A stretch of DNA of 64,000 nt, from contig JBCNJP010000006.1 in the NCBI GenBank assembly GCA_039602395.1, forward strand, positions 52,789,502 through 52,853,501, read 5' to 3'. The notes under the pieces are model-generated. The model did not search any database. It was given only the letters and a program-made list of their open reading frames with translations, and had not been told where the DNA came from. Positions 1 through 11,721 of this stretch are shown piece after piece. A program made the translations under genes and the position numbers. The DNA comes from Deinandra increscens subsp. villosa (Eukaryota > Streptophyta > Magnoliopsida > Asterales > Asteraceae). Position 1 is the stretch's first letter. Every line of letters begins with the position of its first letter.

Positions 1-1671
1 ATATTTTAAAGGATTAGCCCTAGATTTAACCCGTTTGTTTAATTTTGGCAGAGTAACGTCGTGAAAACCCTAATTTTGATGTTTTTATTAAATAAATACC
101 AAAACAATTTATAAAATTGTAAAAACTTAGGGTTTTATCCATTATGATATATTATAATATTCCTCAAAATAGTAAACCTTAATTCAACATCGTTTATTTA
201 ATTTGGGCAGAACAAAGACCCGAAAACCCTAATTTTGGCATATTTTTAGATAAAATACTAAACGTTTAGATATCATAAAATTGACTTAGGGGTTCTTTAA
301 TATATGTTATAACATCATAACCTGCAAAAACTCAGACCCTAACTCCTTCCCGATTACCCAGAATTGAAGAAACATGTTAAGAACCCTAATTTTAAGCATA
401 GATCTAGAACTCGATTATAACAACAAGATTAACAGAAATTGATAGAGGGCTTTTGTAGAGCATACCAAATAACGTGTAACTGCAGGAGATCAGCTTCTAA
501 CACCCTCTGGATTGCTCGAATTTTGCAGCAGAACGATCGTGGATGTGGTTTAGGGTTTTTGGAGATAAATCTCGTGAATTGGCGAGTTTAAACGATCGAT
601 CTGAGCTTGAATTTATAGTGGGAAGGGTCGCCTGGGACTGCTCCACGTAGGGGAGTGACTATTTCGGTCGATTCGACACGTTAGGTTAGCCAAACGTAGG
701 CTGCAAGTCGAGCCAAATCGTTTTCTGCGACCTGATGCGGCTCGCGTATCGCCGAGGAGGAGGGGGGACCGGCGCGTACCGCCTGGAAAGTATATGCAAA
801 TGACAGTTTTGGTCCCTGAGGTTTTTATTTACAGTTTTGACCCTGAACTTCTACCGAACTGTTATTTTATGCACCAAATCATTATAAAACATGTTTATAA
901 AAGTTTTTAAGGCTCGGGATATGCTTGATGATATACGGATACGTGCGTTTTATAACTTTCACTAAATTGCACATTTAGTCCCTCAACTTTGGTTTTATGT
1001 GTTTCATCTTTGTATCCTTCGATGTAAACAATGTTTTAGACTTAACATGATATTATAATACTTCTTTAAGACTTATAAGGCTCGGGACACATTTAACGAG
1101 GTATAAAATATATAATTTATATATTTTTTTATTTTATTTTTAACCGTTCGTGCTCGTTTTAATTCGTAAATTTCTAAAAATTTACGAGTGACTTATATTG
1201 ACCTTATAAAACACCAAGGACCATTAAAATATGATTTTTTTGAAATTTACGTGATTCCCGGTTATTAACGGATTTGCACGAAAAACGATAAACTCATTTA
1301 TTTGTGAAATAATTAACAAAATTGATCTAAAATATAACCAATTGGTTTTTAATGTTATAAAATGATTGTAGGACTTTAAAAATTATATATTTTAAAATAT
1401 AAACCCCGAGATTCCCGGTAAACGATAAATCGAATACCGAAATCGCGTAAAAACTAAAAATCGGTGTATTTTCGTTTTAATCGAATCATTTAACCTAAAA
1501 TCTTGTAAATGTATTATTTTGTTTTCAAAAATGGTTATCGAGTATCCCGAACATAATTTAATTGTATATTTTGGATAAATTCTTCCGGTAATTGTTAAAT
1601 CAAAATTCGATTTGCATAACAAGTTCAAATTCGGGTCGGGTTTTGTATTTGGGTCGGACACGGGTGTTACA
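1..1671 (-). repeat. 3' LTR of the LARD-like element (partial, truncated by window start)
   Basis: Near-identical to 6256-7926 at constant offset 6255. It ends on the plus strand in GGGTGTTACA, i.e. begins TGTAACACCC on its own strand, right after a polypurine tract. An 89-codon ORF inside it (1392-1661, minus) is repeated in the other LTR and has no recognisable domain. Confidence 0.92.
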
Positions 1672-1684
1672 GTCTCCCCTACTT
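1672..1684 (-). promoter_or_regulatory. Polypurine tract of the LARD-like element
   Basis: The minus strand reads AAGTAGGGGAGAC directly before the TGTAACACCC start of the 3' LTR, the position expected for the plus-strand DNA primer in reverse transcription. Confidence 0.8.
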
Positions 1685-3412
1685 CAGGAAATTTCGTCCC
1701 GAAATTAGAAGAGATATTCGAGTTAGGAGGAAGAATATATCAATGGTGATAGGGAATTTGATACAGACAAACAACCAATGATCAGTTCTAGGCTCGATTC
1801 CTAATTCATTTTTAAAGTATCTTCGATGCTTATATATAGGGTGTACCGCAGCTAACCCACCACATCTGTAATACTTTAAGAATGTGCTAGTCATCTTACG
1901 AAGAACTACCATTTCCATATAATAACGAATGATTTTAAGATCGTGATAGAGATTGAATAACATCAGACATGATGGATTGTAAGATGATTAGATTCTAAAG
2001 CTAAGATTATGATTATACGAGCAACTGAATAAACAGATTATGGATTTGATTTATCACCGTCTCCCCTACTTCAGGGAAAAGACCGGTAGAATATGAAGAG
2101 AGTGGTGGGGGTAACATGATTTACTTTCAAATTGTTGAAACTGATAAATTGACATTAAGTCAAGAATATCATTTCACACAATTAAATGGGATCACAGATT
2201 TCTTAACGAGAGAACGTGTCGAGTATTGGTGAGTTAAATGGGTAGCGAGCCACATTCAATTCACCTACGGGACGCGAGGTCTTGTTAATAGTCTGGGTTA
2301 GAAATTGGCTAGAATCCAAGATTAACGTCTATGACCAAAACTAAATGTATGCTAAGCTAGCATCACACACAAGTGTTTAGGTGTAGTACGTATAAGTCTT
2401 GGACTGGCCAGATAAATTAATGATTCTTTATTATCTAGAGCAAATTCAGTCATCGTCTTTTACGGCGGTGATAATGTGAGAGAAGCGTTTTTAACAGAGA
2501 TACTGGATTAATCCATTTGAGGAAAGGATAGTGATATAACACGAAATTATCATTTAAATGAATCACCATTCAAATGATAATACGAATTAACCACTTGATA
2601 TTGAAATGCATATCATTATTTGAATGAATCACCATTCGAATGATAATGCAATCTAGATATCATTACCTTTCCTTTATTAAGATTAATAGGGGAATCAAGA
2701 CCAGAATAAATCATGGTTTTGAAAAAGTTCAGGAATTACTTAACGGATTTATTCCGTATAGGGATAACGAGAATTGATTTTGAGGAGATAGATGATTCTG
2801 AGAATTCTCTTGAAGATGTTGTTAATATAAGAGTTTTGATGTTTGGAGATTTGAGTCCATCGGACTGGTGATGTACATTCAAGATGTATCATCTTTCATG
2901 ATTGGTCGTTCCTCGAAGTGGAGAACTAGATCGAATGAATTGTGATAAAATGACAATTTAACAAGGATGCCACGTATTCGTTACGGGTTTGATGAAGGAC
3001 ACGTGTTTCTAATTTACTGGATAACGGATAGTCAAGTCTGGGTTATCTGAATGAGGAACAAATTCTACGTGATGTTTGAGACACTTAATTTAATGATGAT
3101 GTTTGATTTTCCCGAGAGGCGCAAATATGTTTGTCAGTGATTGTGTTGCAATTAAGGATAATGGAAATTGGGTAGTAGGTTTCTTGTCCACTGATTAATC
3201 ATAATGAGAGGTTTAAGGGTAATTTGAATATAAGAAATGATTAGGTAAGTAGGAGGACAGGAAATAAAGAGTAAAACTCATATTCTGATATATATACAAG
3301 ATGAACATCGATTGGAAGGATTACAAACTTTAATTACAGGGTAATCGATTTATTCAAATATTAACAGAGTCCAAACGATCTTCAATCATCATCATCAGTC
3401 TTTCTTCAGAGA
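1685..3412 (-). other. Non-coding internal region of the LARD-like element
   Basis: No ORF with a retrotransposon domain is visible, although this is where pol would lie. It holds a second copy of the polypurine-tract sequence (2059-2075, GTCTCCCCTACTTCAGG on plus) and two hairpin motifs (2546-2581 and about 2610-2648) of the kind also found three times in the LTR. Confidence 0.7.
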
Positions 3413-4168
3413 TCATCCACGGAGAAAGTAGTAGTTGCTTGGAGTTTGATGTTGTGGTTTCATTGGAGGGTTACTAGTGGCCAGTTTGGGACATGTGTAT
3501 GGTAGGTGACCAAAGTTTTTACAATGGTAGCAATGAAACATGGAGGAGAAAGTATTCTGGATAGCAGTAGCAATTTGAACGGGTGTAGGTGCCATAGTTT
3601 GAACTATTGGAGGTTGGGTTCTAGGGTCTACATTGTTGGCCAGAGGGTTTGGAATAACAGCAACAGCAAGCAGAGGGCAAGCGTTTCTAAAGTGTCCAGG
3701 TTGACTACAGTTATAACAAGTACGATAAGGAGAATTAGTAGCCTGAGCAGGTATCACAGGTTGGCCCATCGGGGGCTGAGGTTGACGACAAACTTTTATG
3801 AGATGACCAAATTTTCCGCAATTGAGACAACGCCAACAAGAGGTTTGAGTGGAGTGATGGTATTTACAAGTTTTGCAAAGAGGGTGAGCTCCAGTATAAG
3901 GTTTCTTAGTTGGCCGAGTATCGGGAGTCTTCGGGGTAGTAGGTATAGTAGCTTCTGCAAGTGTGGCTGTCTCATCAAGATGTTTAGCCTTCCTTTTCCT
4001 CTTCTTGGTTTTGGCACCAGAACGTTTGATGACTTCTAATCCTTGAGGTAGTTTAGTAGCATCATTGTTAACAAATTTATCGTCGAGGGCTTGTCGGAAA
4101 ATGTTAGAGATGAAAGCTGCCACTTGTTGAGAAATTTGTTGGGCCATTTGTTGATTGTCAGGATTCAT
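3413..4168 (-). CDS. Zinc-knuckle Gag-like protein of the LARD-like element
   Basis: A 251-residue ORF that probably makes a nucleic-acid-binding Gag fragment. The start at 4168 gives a Gln-rich N-terminus (MNPDNQQMAQQ). A strongly basic patch (KTKKRKRKAK, residues about 53-62) follows, then a CxxC/HH segment (about 98-105), then three CX2CX4HX4C knuckles: Cys114/Cys117/His122/Cys127, Cys151/Cys154/His159/Cys164 and Cys213/Cys216/His221/Cys226. The retrotransposon Gag capsid domain normally found N-terminal to the knuckles is missing, and no protease follows. The intact frame in a young element suggests either recent loss of constraint or a retained role in RNA binding; the latter is inference. 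Confidence 0.8.
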   Translation of the reverse strand: MNPDNQQMAQQISQQVAAFISNIFRQALDDKFVNNDATKLPQGLEVIKRSGAKTKKRKRKAKHLDETATLAEATIPTTPKTPDTRPTKKPYTGAHPLCKTCKYHHSTQTSCWRCLNCGKFGHLIKVCRQPQPPMGQPVIPAQATNSPYRTCYNCSQPGHFRNACPLLAVAVIPNPLANNVDPRTQPPIVQTMAPTPVQIATAIQNTFSSMFHCYHCKNFGHLPYTCPKLATSNPPMKPQHQTPSNYYFLRG

Positions 4169-4811
4169 ACTGATGGTAAATATTCAGGAGACAAGGGATA
4201 CGATAATCAATTCAGGATCATGATGACGAATATTTTATAAAACATCAGAATTTAGAAATCATGAGGTTTTAAACAAGGGATAGAGAAGAAATCATGTTGT
4301 TTTAGTAAAACACAATGGAATGGCTTTCGTTCCTCGATTGAGAAACTACAACCTTTGACTAATCAGAGTTAGTTGGGATCCGTAGCAGTAAATGACATGC
4401 TTTGGCCTAATAGGTTCCAACACTCTCACCAAAGACTTCTAGGTAGGCATCCCGATCCACACGGCTGATCAGGTTATATACGAAATGCCTGCCTAGATAG
4501 ACCTCCAGCTACCGGTGCCTTTCCCCTTCCAGTTACTACATGTCTACTGTTAGGAACCTAACTCCGACGGAATTTTCAAAATACTAAAATGGCACGTAAG
4601 GCACCATTACTAAGGATAGAGGCTAGGAAGCCAGAAGGGATATATGTGTGTGTCAAGTGTTAAGGTAATGATGAGATCTAAGGGAGGCAAGTTTAAGCAG
4701 CATCTATAGACATATAATAATAGGCATATAGACATGAGTTAATCATGTAGGACACATAAGGCATATAGTCTAGGTTATCCGGTTCTAATAACCTAAATCC
4801 CTATAGCCAAG
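4169..4811 (-). other. 5' leader between primer site and Gag ORF
   Basis: About 640 bp between the primer-binding site and the Gag start codon. No ORF of note. This is the usual place for dimerisation and packaging signals, but I cannot identify one. Confidence 0.55.
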
Positions 4812-4823
4812 GCTCTGATACCA
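4812..4823 (-). promoter_or_regulatory. Primer-binding site (initiator Met-tRNA)
   Basis: The minus strand reads TGGTATCAGAGC, complementary to the 3' end of plant initiator tRNA-Met, three bases (GAT) after the LTR end at 4827. It fixes the element's orientation. Confidence 0.93.
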
Positions 4824-4826
4824 ATC

Positions 4827-7800
4827 TGTCACACCCCAACCGATGGCGGAATATGTCGGGGCGCAATGATTGTCCAGATGCACATGACAACTAAATTAAG
4901 TTGTAATACTTAAACATGCCCTTTTTCATTAATCACTAAAGATATTGTACAATAAAGTTAAACATGGAAAATACATATCAAATTGATTTAAAGTCTTTAA
5001 TCTAGGTCCAGCAATCCTAGCGTGATCACAACATAGCTCAAGTATAAGTTCCTGCAACATGTATAAGATAAAGTGTCAACTACAAAAGTAGTTGGTGAGT
5101 AAACACGTGTTTAAATAATATAAGTATAATATCAATAACAGCGATATATGTCTAATCAGATATTTTCATATGTATAGTCAAACAAGTAATGAGTTAAAGC
5201 TAATGAATGTGCGCATCAAACCCTAGACAACTAGGCTTCCAATCACAAGGCGCTACACGCGAAGCATGCCAAGTGGGCTGTCAAACCAATAGATCTATTA
5301 TTGTTACCCCGGCTCGGTATGTTAATGAGTACGCATGCTAGATAAAGATAGTAACCGATGCTAGATCAAACCAATCACAACAATCCACACATATTTAACA
5401 TACATAGAACGTATCAAATCATCATATAATCGCGTTTGTGTTTTGGATAAATGATTTGAAATAAGGATACATGTTACACCCCAAAAAGGTTAAAAGATAA
5501 TGCAGGTATGATTTCTCACAAGTCGGATTATCATTCGAATGAATCACCATTAGTAATGATAATACGAATTGAATAGTCATAACCAACAATATTTAAAGAG
5601 GGGGTTTTGTGAATTACTCACAACACGGATTATCATTCTAATGTATCACCATTTGAAGGATAATACGAGTTGATCATTTAGGCACAAACCCTAATGTTTA
5701 AAAAGGGGGTTTAGTGAATACTCACTACTCAAATTATCATTTGAAGGAATCACCCTTCTAATGATAATAAGAGTTGATATCGCATCACATCCCATAATAT
5801 TAAAAGAGGGGGATTTAGTGGTTACTCACCTGATAGGTAGATCGGAAACGAGAGATAGAACCAATCGAGAGACAACAATCTGAAGATTATCCTAATGAAA
5901 CGAACATGCTAAATGAACATAGGGAATGATAATGATTATAGTTCTAAGGACACGAGAAATTTAATGAGTGTTTAGGTCTTATTTGCTAAAAGACCATTTT
6001 GCCCTTTTTGGAAAATTAGGGTTTTAGTAATTTATCCAATAATTAATTCATTTATCAATTTTGAACTCATATACACTTATTATATATATAAATATGTTCT
6101 AAGACCAAAATTTAAGTTTTAATACTTTCTGGTTTGTTCGATATTTATTAATCATATTCAAAACCCTAATTTCGAAATAATTATCAAATAAATAGCAAAA
6201 TAATTTATAAAATCAAATAAAATTAGGGCTTTTACTTAAAATATTATTTTATAATATATTTTAAAGGATTAGCCCTAGATTTAACCCGTTTGTTTAATTT
6301 TGGCAGAGTAACGTCGTGAAAACCCTAATTTTGATGTTTTTATTAAATAAATACCAAAACAATTTATAAAATTGTAAAAACTTAGGGTTTTATCCATTAT
6401 GATATATTATAATATTCCTCAAAATAGTAAACCTTAATTCAACATCGTTTATTTAATTTGGGCAGAACAACGACCCGAAAACCCTAATTTTGGCATATTT
6501 TTAGATAAAATACTAAACGTTTAGATATCATAAAATTGACTTAGGGGTTCTTTAATATATGTTATAACATCATAACCTGCAAAAACTCAGACCCTAACTC
6601 CTTCCCGATTACCCAGAATTGAAGAAACATGTTAAGAACCCTAATTTTAAGCATAGATCTAGAACTCGATTATAACAACAAGATTAACAGAAATTGATAG
6701 AGGGCTTTTGTAGAGCATACCAAATAACGTGTAACTGCAGGAGATCAGCTTCTAACACCCTCTGGATTGCTCGAATTTTGCAGCAGAACGATCGTGGATG
6801 TGGTTTAGGGTTTTTGGAGATAAATCTCGTGAATTGGCGAGTTTAAACGATCGATCTGAGCTTGAATTTATAGTGGGAAGGGTCGCCTGGGACTGCTCCA
6901 CGTAGGGGAGTGACTATTTCGGTCGATTCGACACGTTAGGTTAGCCAAACGTAGGCTGCAAGTCGAGCCAAATCGTTTTCTGCGACCTGATGCGGCTCGC
7001 GTATCGCCGAGGAGGAGGGGGGACCGGCGCGTACCGCCTGGAAAGTATAGGCAAATGACAGTTTTGGTCCCTGAGGTTTTTATTTACAGTTTTGACCATG
7101 AACTTCTACCGAACTGTTATTTTATGCACCAAATCATTATAAAACATGTTTATAAAAGTTTTTAAGGCTCGGGATATGCTTGATGATATACGGATACGTG
7201 CGTTTTATAACTTTCACTAAATTGCACATTTAGTCCCTCAACTTTGGTTTTATGTGTTTCATCTTTGTATCCTTCGATGTAAACAATGTTTTAGACTTAA
7301 CATGATATTATAATACTTCTTTAAGACTTATAAGGCTCGGGACACATTTAACGAGGTATAAAATATATAATTTATATATATTTTTATTTTATTTTTAACC
7401 GTTCGTGCTCGTTTTAATTCGTAAATTTCTAAAAATTTACGAGTGACTTATATTGACCTTATAAAACACCAAGGACCATTAAAATATGATTTTTTTGAAA
7501 TTTACGTGATTCCCGGTTATTAACGGATTTGCACGAAAAACGATAAACTCATTTATTTGTGAAATAATTAACAAAATTGATCTAAAATATAACCAATTGG
7601 TTTTTAATGTTATAAAATGATTGTAGGACTTTAAAAATTATATATTTTAAAATATAAACCCCGAGATTCCCGGTAAACGATAAATCGAATACCGAAATCG
7701 CGTAAAAACTAAAAATCGGTGTATTTTCGTTTTAATCGAATCATTTAACCTAAAATCTTGTAAATGTATTATTTTGTTTTCAAAAATGGTTATCGAGTAT

Positions 7801-7926
7801 CCCGAACATAATTTAATTGTATATTTTGGATAAATTCTTCCGGTAATTGTTAAATCAAAATTCGATTTGCATAACAAGTTCAAATTCGGGTCGGGTTTTG
7901 TATTTGGGTCGGACACGGGTGTTACA
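4827..7926 (-). repeat. 5' LTR of the LARD-like element (complete, 3100 bp)
   Basis: Bounded by TGTCACACCCC at 4827 and GGGTGTTACA at 7926 on the plus strand, giving TG...CA ends on the minus strand. The U3-side half is duplicated at 1-1671. It contains a three-unit tandem repeat at about 5515-5830. Confidence 0.92.
5515..5830. repeat. Three-copy ~104-bp tandem repeat carrying a hairpin motif
   Basis: Imperfect hairpins of the form ATTATCATT...AATGATAAT lie at 5527-5563, 5629-5664 and 5733-5768. Each is preceded by a GAATTACTCAC-like stretch and followed by a GGGGG-TTT-GTG stretch. Two related hairpins lie in the internal region at 2546-2581 and 2610-2648. Confidence 0.8.
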
Positions 7927-8373
7927 ATCCAGTAATTGGTACGCTGGTTGGCATGCTATCTGGTACGCAAGGCAATCTTCAACTGTGGTACGCAACGATT
8001 ACTGGTTGGTACGTTGACGGTTACGCCGTACCATGGTAGTACGCTGAGTTCACTGGTACGCTGATTAATCTGGTCCGGTTGTTGGTACGTTGAAGTTCTG
8101 GTACGTTGTTGGTCCGCTTAAGGTCATTGGTACGCTGGTTCTTTTAGTCCGCTACTTGGTCCGCTGACATGAAAGTTGTGTTCACTAAAACTGACGTAAC
8201 TTGAGAACCGTTAAGAGTTACGGAACCCAATACCAGCCAAAACGACCGTCTCGGTGAGATCTAGACTTTTAATCGCCTAACGACCAGTACCCTCTGTTTT
8301 GGTACCCAAAATCCACTTTTAAGACCTTTGTTTTCAAGTTCGAAGTTTTTGAAGCATCATATTTCGAAAAAAG
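7927..8373. repeat. Leader rich in GGTACGCT/GGTCCGCT motifs
   Basis: Roughly a dozen copies of an 8-base motif (GGTACGCT, GGTACGTT, GGTCCGCT) at irregular spacing between 7933 and 8165. It lies directly upstream of the decayed copia gag and is probably its 5' leader. The LARD-like element is inserted at its left edge (7926/7927). Confidence 0.55.
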
Positions 8374-11300
8374 ATGTCGGATTTCCAAGCTTTTACCGCT
8401 ATGCAAAGTGCGATGCAAACCATGATGAACTTTGATAATGAAATCGGAATAAGCCAGAAAGTTTCCAAATTGTTGAAGTTGGAAGACTATTAAAATTGGA
8501 AGCAACGATTTTCCGCATATATCATCACGAATGATATAGATTTGTGGATTCCAATTAAAAAGCTTTGCGTACATCCAACTGATGCAGGAGATTTCAAATA
8601 AGTTCATACGTTTGACAATGCTGAGAGAAAACTCTATGAGCTTGAACAAAAATCGTTTGGATATCCTACAATGGCTTTACCGACTGAGTTATTACATCAG
8701 TTTAGTACATGCAAGAAATCGAAGCAATTATGGGAAGCTTTATCTGCGTGATGTGAAGGAAATGATCAATATATGAAGAGTCGAAGGAAAGTGCTGAATA
8801 CAGAATTTGAATATTTTCAACATTATGATAAAGAAGACATTTCTGCTCTTGTATCTAGATTGTCTCATTTGATTAGTGAAATGAAGGTGGTTAATATTAA
8901 GAAGACCGAGAAGGAACTGAAAGTGAAATTGATGGAGGCCTTACTATCAAAATGGGAGAATTATGTGTTGTTACTGACTCATGACAAAGAGTATTCATAA
9001 TTATCATTTCGTGATCTAATTGGAAAGCTTCATGCTAGAGAGATGGAAATGATGACTTCAAATAAGTCCACTACTCAATTACAAAATCCTGAATTATATC
9101 AGGTCAAAATTCTGCAAGTATTAGTGCAAAGTCTAAATCATGTGGTTTTGATTTATCAAACCCACCTCCGACAGCATTTGTTGCTAGTCATGGATCAGGA
9201 AATTCTGAAATTCATCAAGAGGGTGTAATTTCACTGTTCCAAATCATTCAAGCCAGACTTCGTTTTCTGCAAAAACACCTGATGAACATTTGGCATTAAT
9301 TTCTACTTTATTATCTTCATATTATGGATTGCTGAATGGTGGTTTGACAACATCTAATCTGATTGAAGAATATTTTGATCAGATCGATCCGGATAATCTT
9401 AAACAAATGGATATTAATTGGCAACTTGCAATGTTAGCCCAAAGAGTTAAAAGATTCAGGAAGAAAACCAGATTCCAAAGTTTAAATCCGGATGGCAAGG
9501 TTGGAGTAGATAAATCAAAGGTAAAATGTTTCAAAAAAATCTAATTTTGGATATTTTGCTCGTGAATGTTCAAAGTCAAATGCTTCTTCATCAAAGTCTT
9601 CAACAACTTTGGTTTCTCAAGTCGATAAACAATATGATTGGGGACGAACTTCTAATCCTCAAATTGCTTGAACTGCTATTACTTCTGAGTCAAAAGCACA
9701 AACATTGAATGAAGCTTATGATTGGTTTGCCGATTTTCCTGACGAGTCTGCATTTTTTGTCGAATCTGCGTTGGTTGCTCAAATTGTACATAGTGATGAC
9801 GAAGTAGAAGTAACTGATTCTGAATCTGAAACAAGTGGTTCTGGAAATAGTGGCTATGAATCTGTTTGTGAGTTTTGTTCTCAGAAAGACAAGAAGATTC
9901 AAGGATTGATAAAAGAAAATGAGTTGTTGGCTTATGAAAATAAACAGAAGATAGAAGAGTTGACAAGTAACAAGACAAAGTTGGAAGATGTAATTCAAGG
10001 ACTTTCATCTTAAAAAGAAAAGTTTGCAGATTTTCAGGCAAAGGTAGTTGAAAAAGAGTTGAACTTTCAAGGTCTTAAAAAGGAATTTGAACAAAAAATT
10101 ACTAAATTATCTGATGAAAATGCTGCATTAGTTCAAGAAGTGAAGAAATGGAAGAATGATGCTGAGGATACCGCAAATGATTTTCAATTTTTTTTTGACA
10201 AATCCAAGTCCAGACTTGATACGCTTACTAAAATTTCTGATGAACAAGCTGCTAAGATTCAATCCTATCAGATTGATATGGAAAAGTTACTTGACGAGAA
10301 AAGATAGTTAGTAAAAGTGAACAAAGTGCAGAATGCAAATTTGGATATTCAAAATCGAAATGAAGACAAGTTAAAGAAGGAATTGTTTGCTGAGCTTGAT
10401 AATATGATATTGCAGAAATATGAAACTCATAAGGTGGCTAAGAGGTTGATAGTTACGGAAAAAGAGTTGGCTGAAGCTCATCAAAGGATTTATGAGTTAA
10501 AGATTGAAGTCATTGATTCAAAATATCTTTTGAACAATGTTATTAATTTACAATCTTTTACAAGTTTCTTGGCTAAAGATGAGAATTTTGAGAAGATGTT
10601 CAACAAAATAAAGTCACCACCGGGTAGTCTCAAAGAAGGAATTAATGATTTGAATGACAAGGTAGAGATTGGTGATTATTCTAAGTTTTTTGATTCTAAG
10701 ATTGCTGAAGAAAAGAGTGAGAAGAAAGAAAAGGTTGTTGAAAATTCTAAAAATCAAAAGGTTGTGTCTAGTTCTTCATCTGATAGCAAAGAGAAATCTG
10801 CGAGTTCAACAACTGACATTGATGAAACAATTGTTGATGCTCCAAAAGATATCAACAAGATAAAAGCAGAGTTTTCTGGTCTTGCAAAGAAAGGGCATAA
10901 ATCATTAAGTTCAGAAGAGAAGGTTTCAGGCAAACATTCACGTCTGGGTTTTAAGAAGACAAGTCCTGATATTGATACTTCTCAGATTCAAAAGAAACCG
11001 CAGCTGAAAAAGGTTAATTTGAAAAATTTGTGGAAAGAGGTTTTTAAGCTGATAAAGTTCAACCGGAGAGGTTTTATAAACTCAAAGGTTCGGAACATAT
11101 ATTTTCTGAAAAGGAATTCCCGTTACATTGCTTGGATGCTCAGAAAATTGCCGAAGTTTATGTCAAGAATGTTGATCTGAATAGCAAGAAGCCATAAGTT
11201 GCTAAATATTCTTCTGGAGGATCAAATTCTACTCCAAAGAGCCCGACATCAAAATGGGTTCATGATCATCGTTATCAGGTATTTGATTCCTTTTATGATT

Positions 11301-11721
11301 ATTTTGGAGATATTACTGTTTGTGAAGCTTTGCAGATTCCAAAACACCGAAATGTCAACAATCGCTTGTGTTACAATTGTCGAAAAAAGGGCATATGGCA
11401 CATGATTGTCCGGTTTCCGCTCCTTCCACGTCAAGAAGATGAAAGGTTCCATATGTTGGTAAAACTGCCAAATTAAGATTCATTGACGAATATGGCAGGG
11501 TATTTGATGAATATCCACAACCTACTTTTTTCAAAAATCAAGGGAGATTTATTCCTAAGTTTCAAAATGTTACATATGTAGGTTGTTCGTCACAATCAAC
11601 TGTGACTGGTTCATCAAATGCTGAATTTCCAATCCAACAAACCTGGAAACCTAAAGTGGTTTCAAAAGGAAATCAGGACACTGGTCGACCAGAAGCGATT
11701 CGCTTCGGGTCATTTATAAAC
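8374..11721 (+). pseudogene. Decayed Ty1/copia Gag (SIRE/Maximus-like), multiple stops and frameshifts
   Basis: The start ATG at 8374 opens with MSDFQAFTAMQSAM, then a copia Gag core (W-K-RFSAYI, later an LW-ALSA motif), broken by stops near 8490, 8600 and 8750. Readable pieces continue at 8773-9000, 9043-9228, 9290-9544, 9705-10013, 10059-10307 and 10317-11180. The last three are Glu/Lys-rich and look like coiled coil. A zinc knuckle (CYNCRKKGH...) near 11370-11410 is split by a frameshift. Text after it (about 11470-11720) reads as a Gag C-terminus and stops before any protease. Long Gag with coiled coil and one knuckle fits the SIRE/Maximus lineage, but lineage is inference. Non-functional as it stands. 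Confidence 0.75.

Larger units (their letters stand above)
1..7926 (-). mobile_element. Non-autonomous gypsy-type LTR retrotransposon with very large LTRs (LARD-like), left end outside window
   Basis: Positions 1-1671 and 6256-7926 align without net gaps and show only about four differences by eye, so they are the two LTRs of a recent insertion. Read on the minus strand the order is 5' LTR (7926-4827), a three-base spacer, a Met-tRNA primer site, a leader, a short Gag ORF, about 1.7 kb of non-coding DNA, a polypurine tract at 1684-1672, then the 3' LTR, cut by the window start. LTR ends are TGTAACACCC and GGGTGTGACA. No protease, RT, RNase H or integrase is encoded, so mobility would need enzymes from another element. 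Sure of the LTR structure; the gypsy assignment rests on Gag and the primer site. Confidence 0.9.

Noticed and set aside
1392..1661. 89-codon frame repeated identically at 7647-7916
   Set aside because: It lies in the U3 part of the LTR; identity reflects the young LTR pair, not coding constraint, and no domain is seen.
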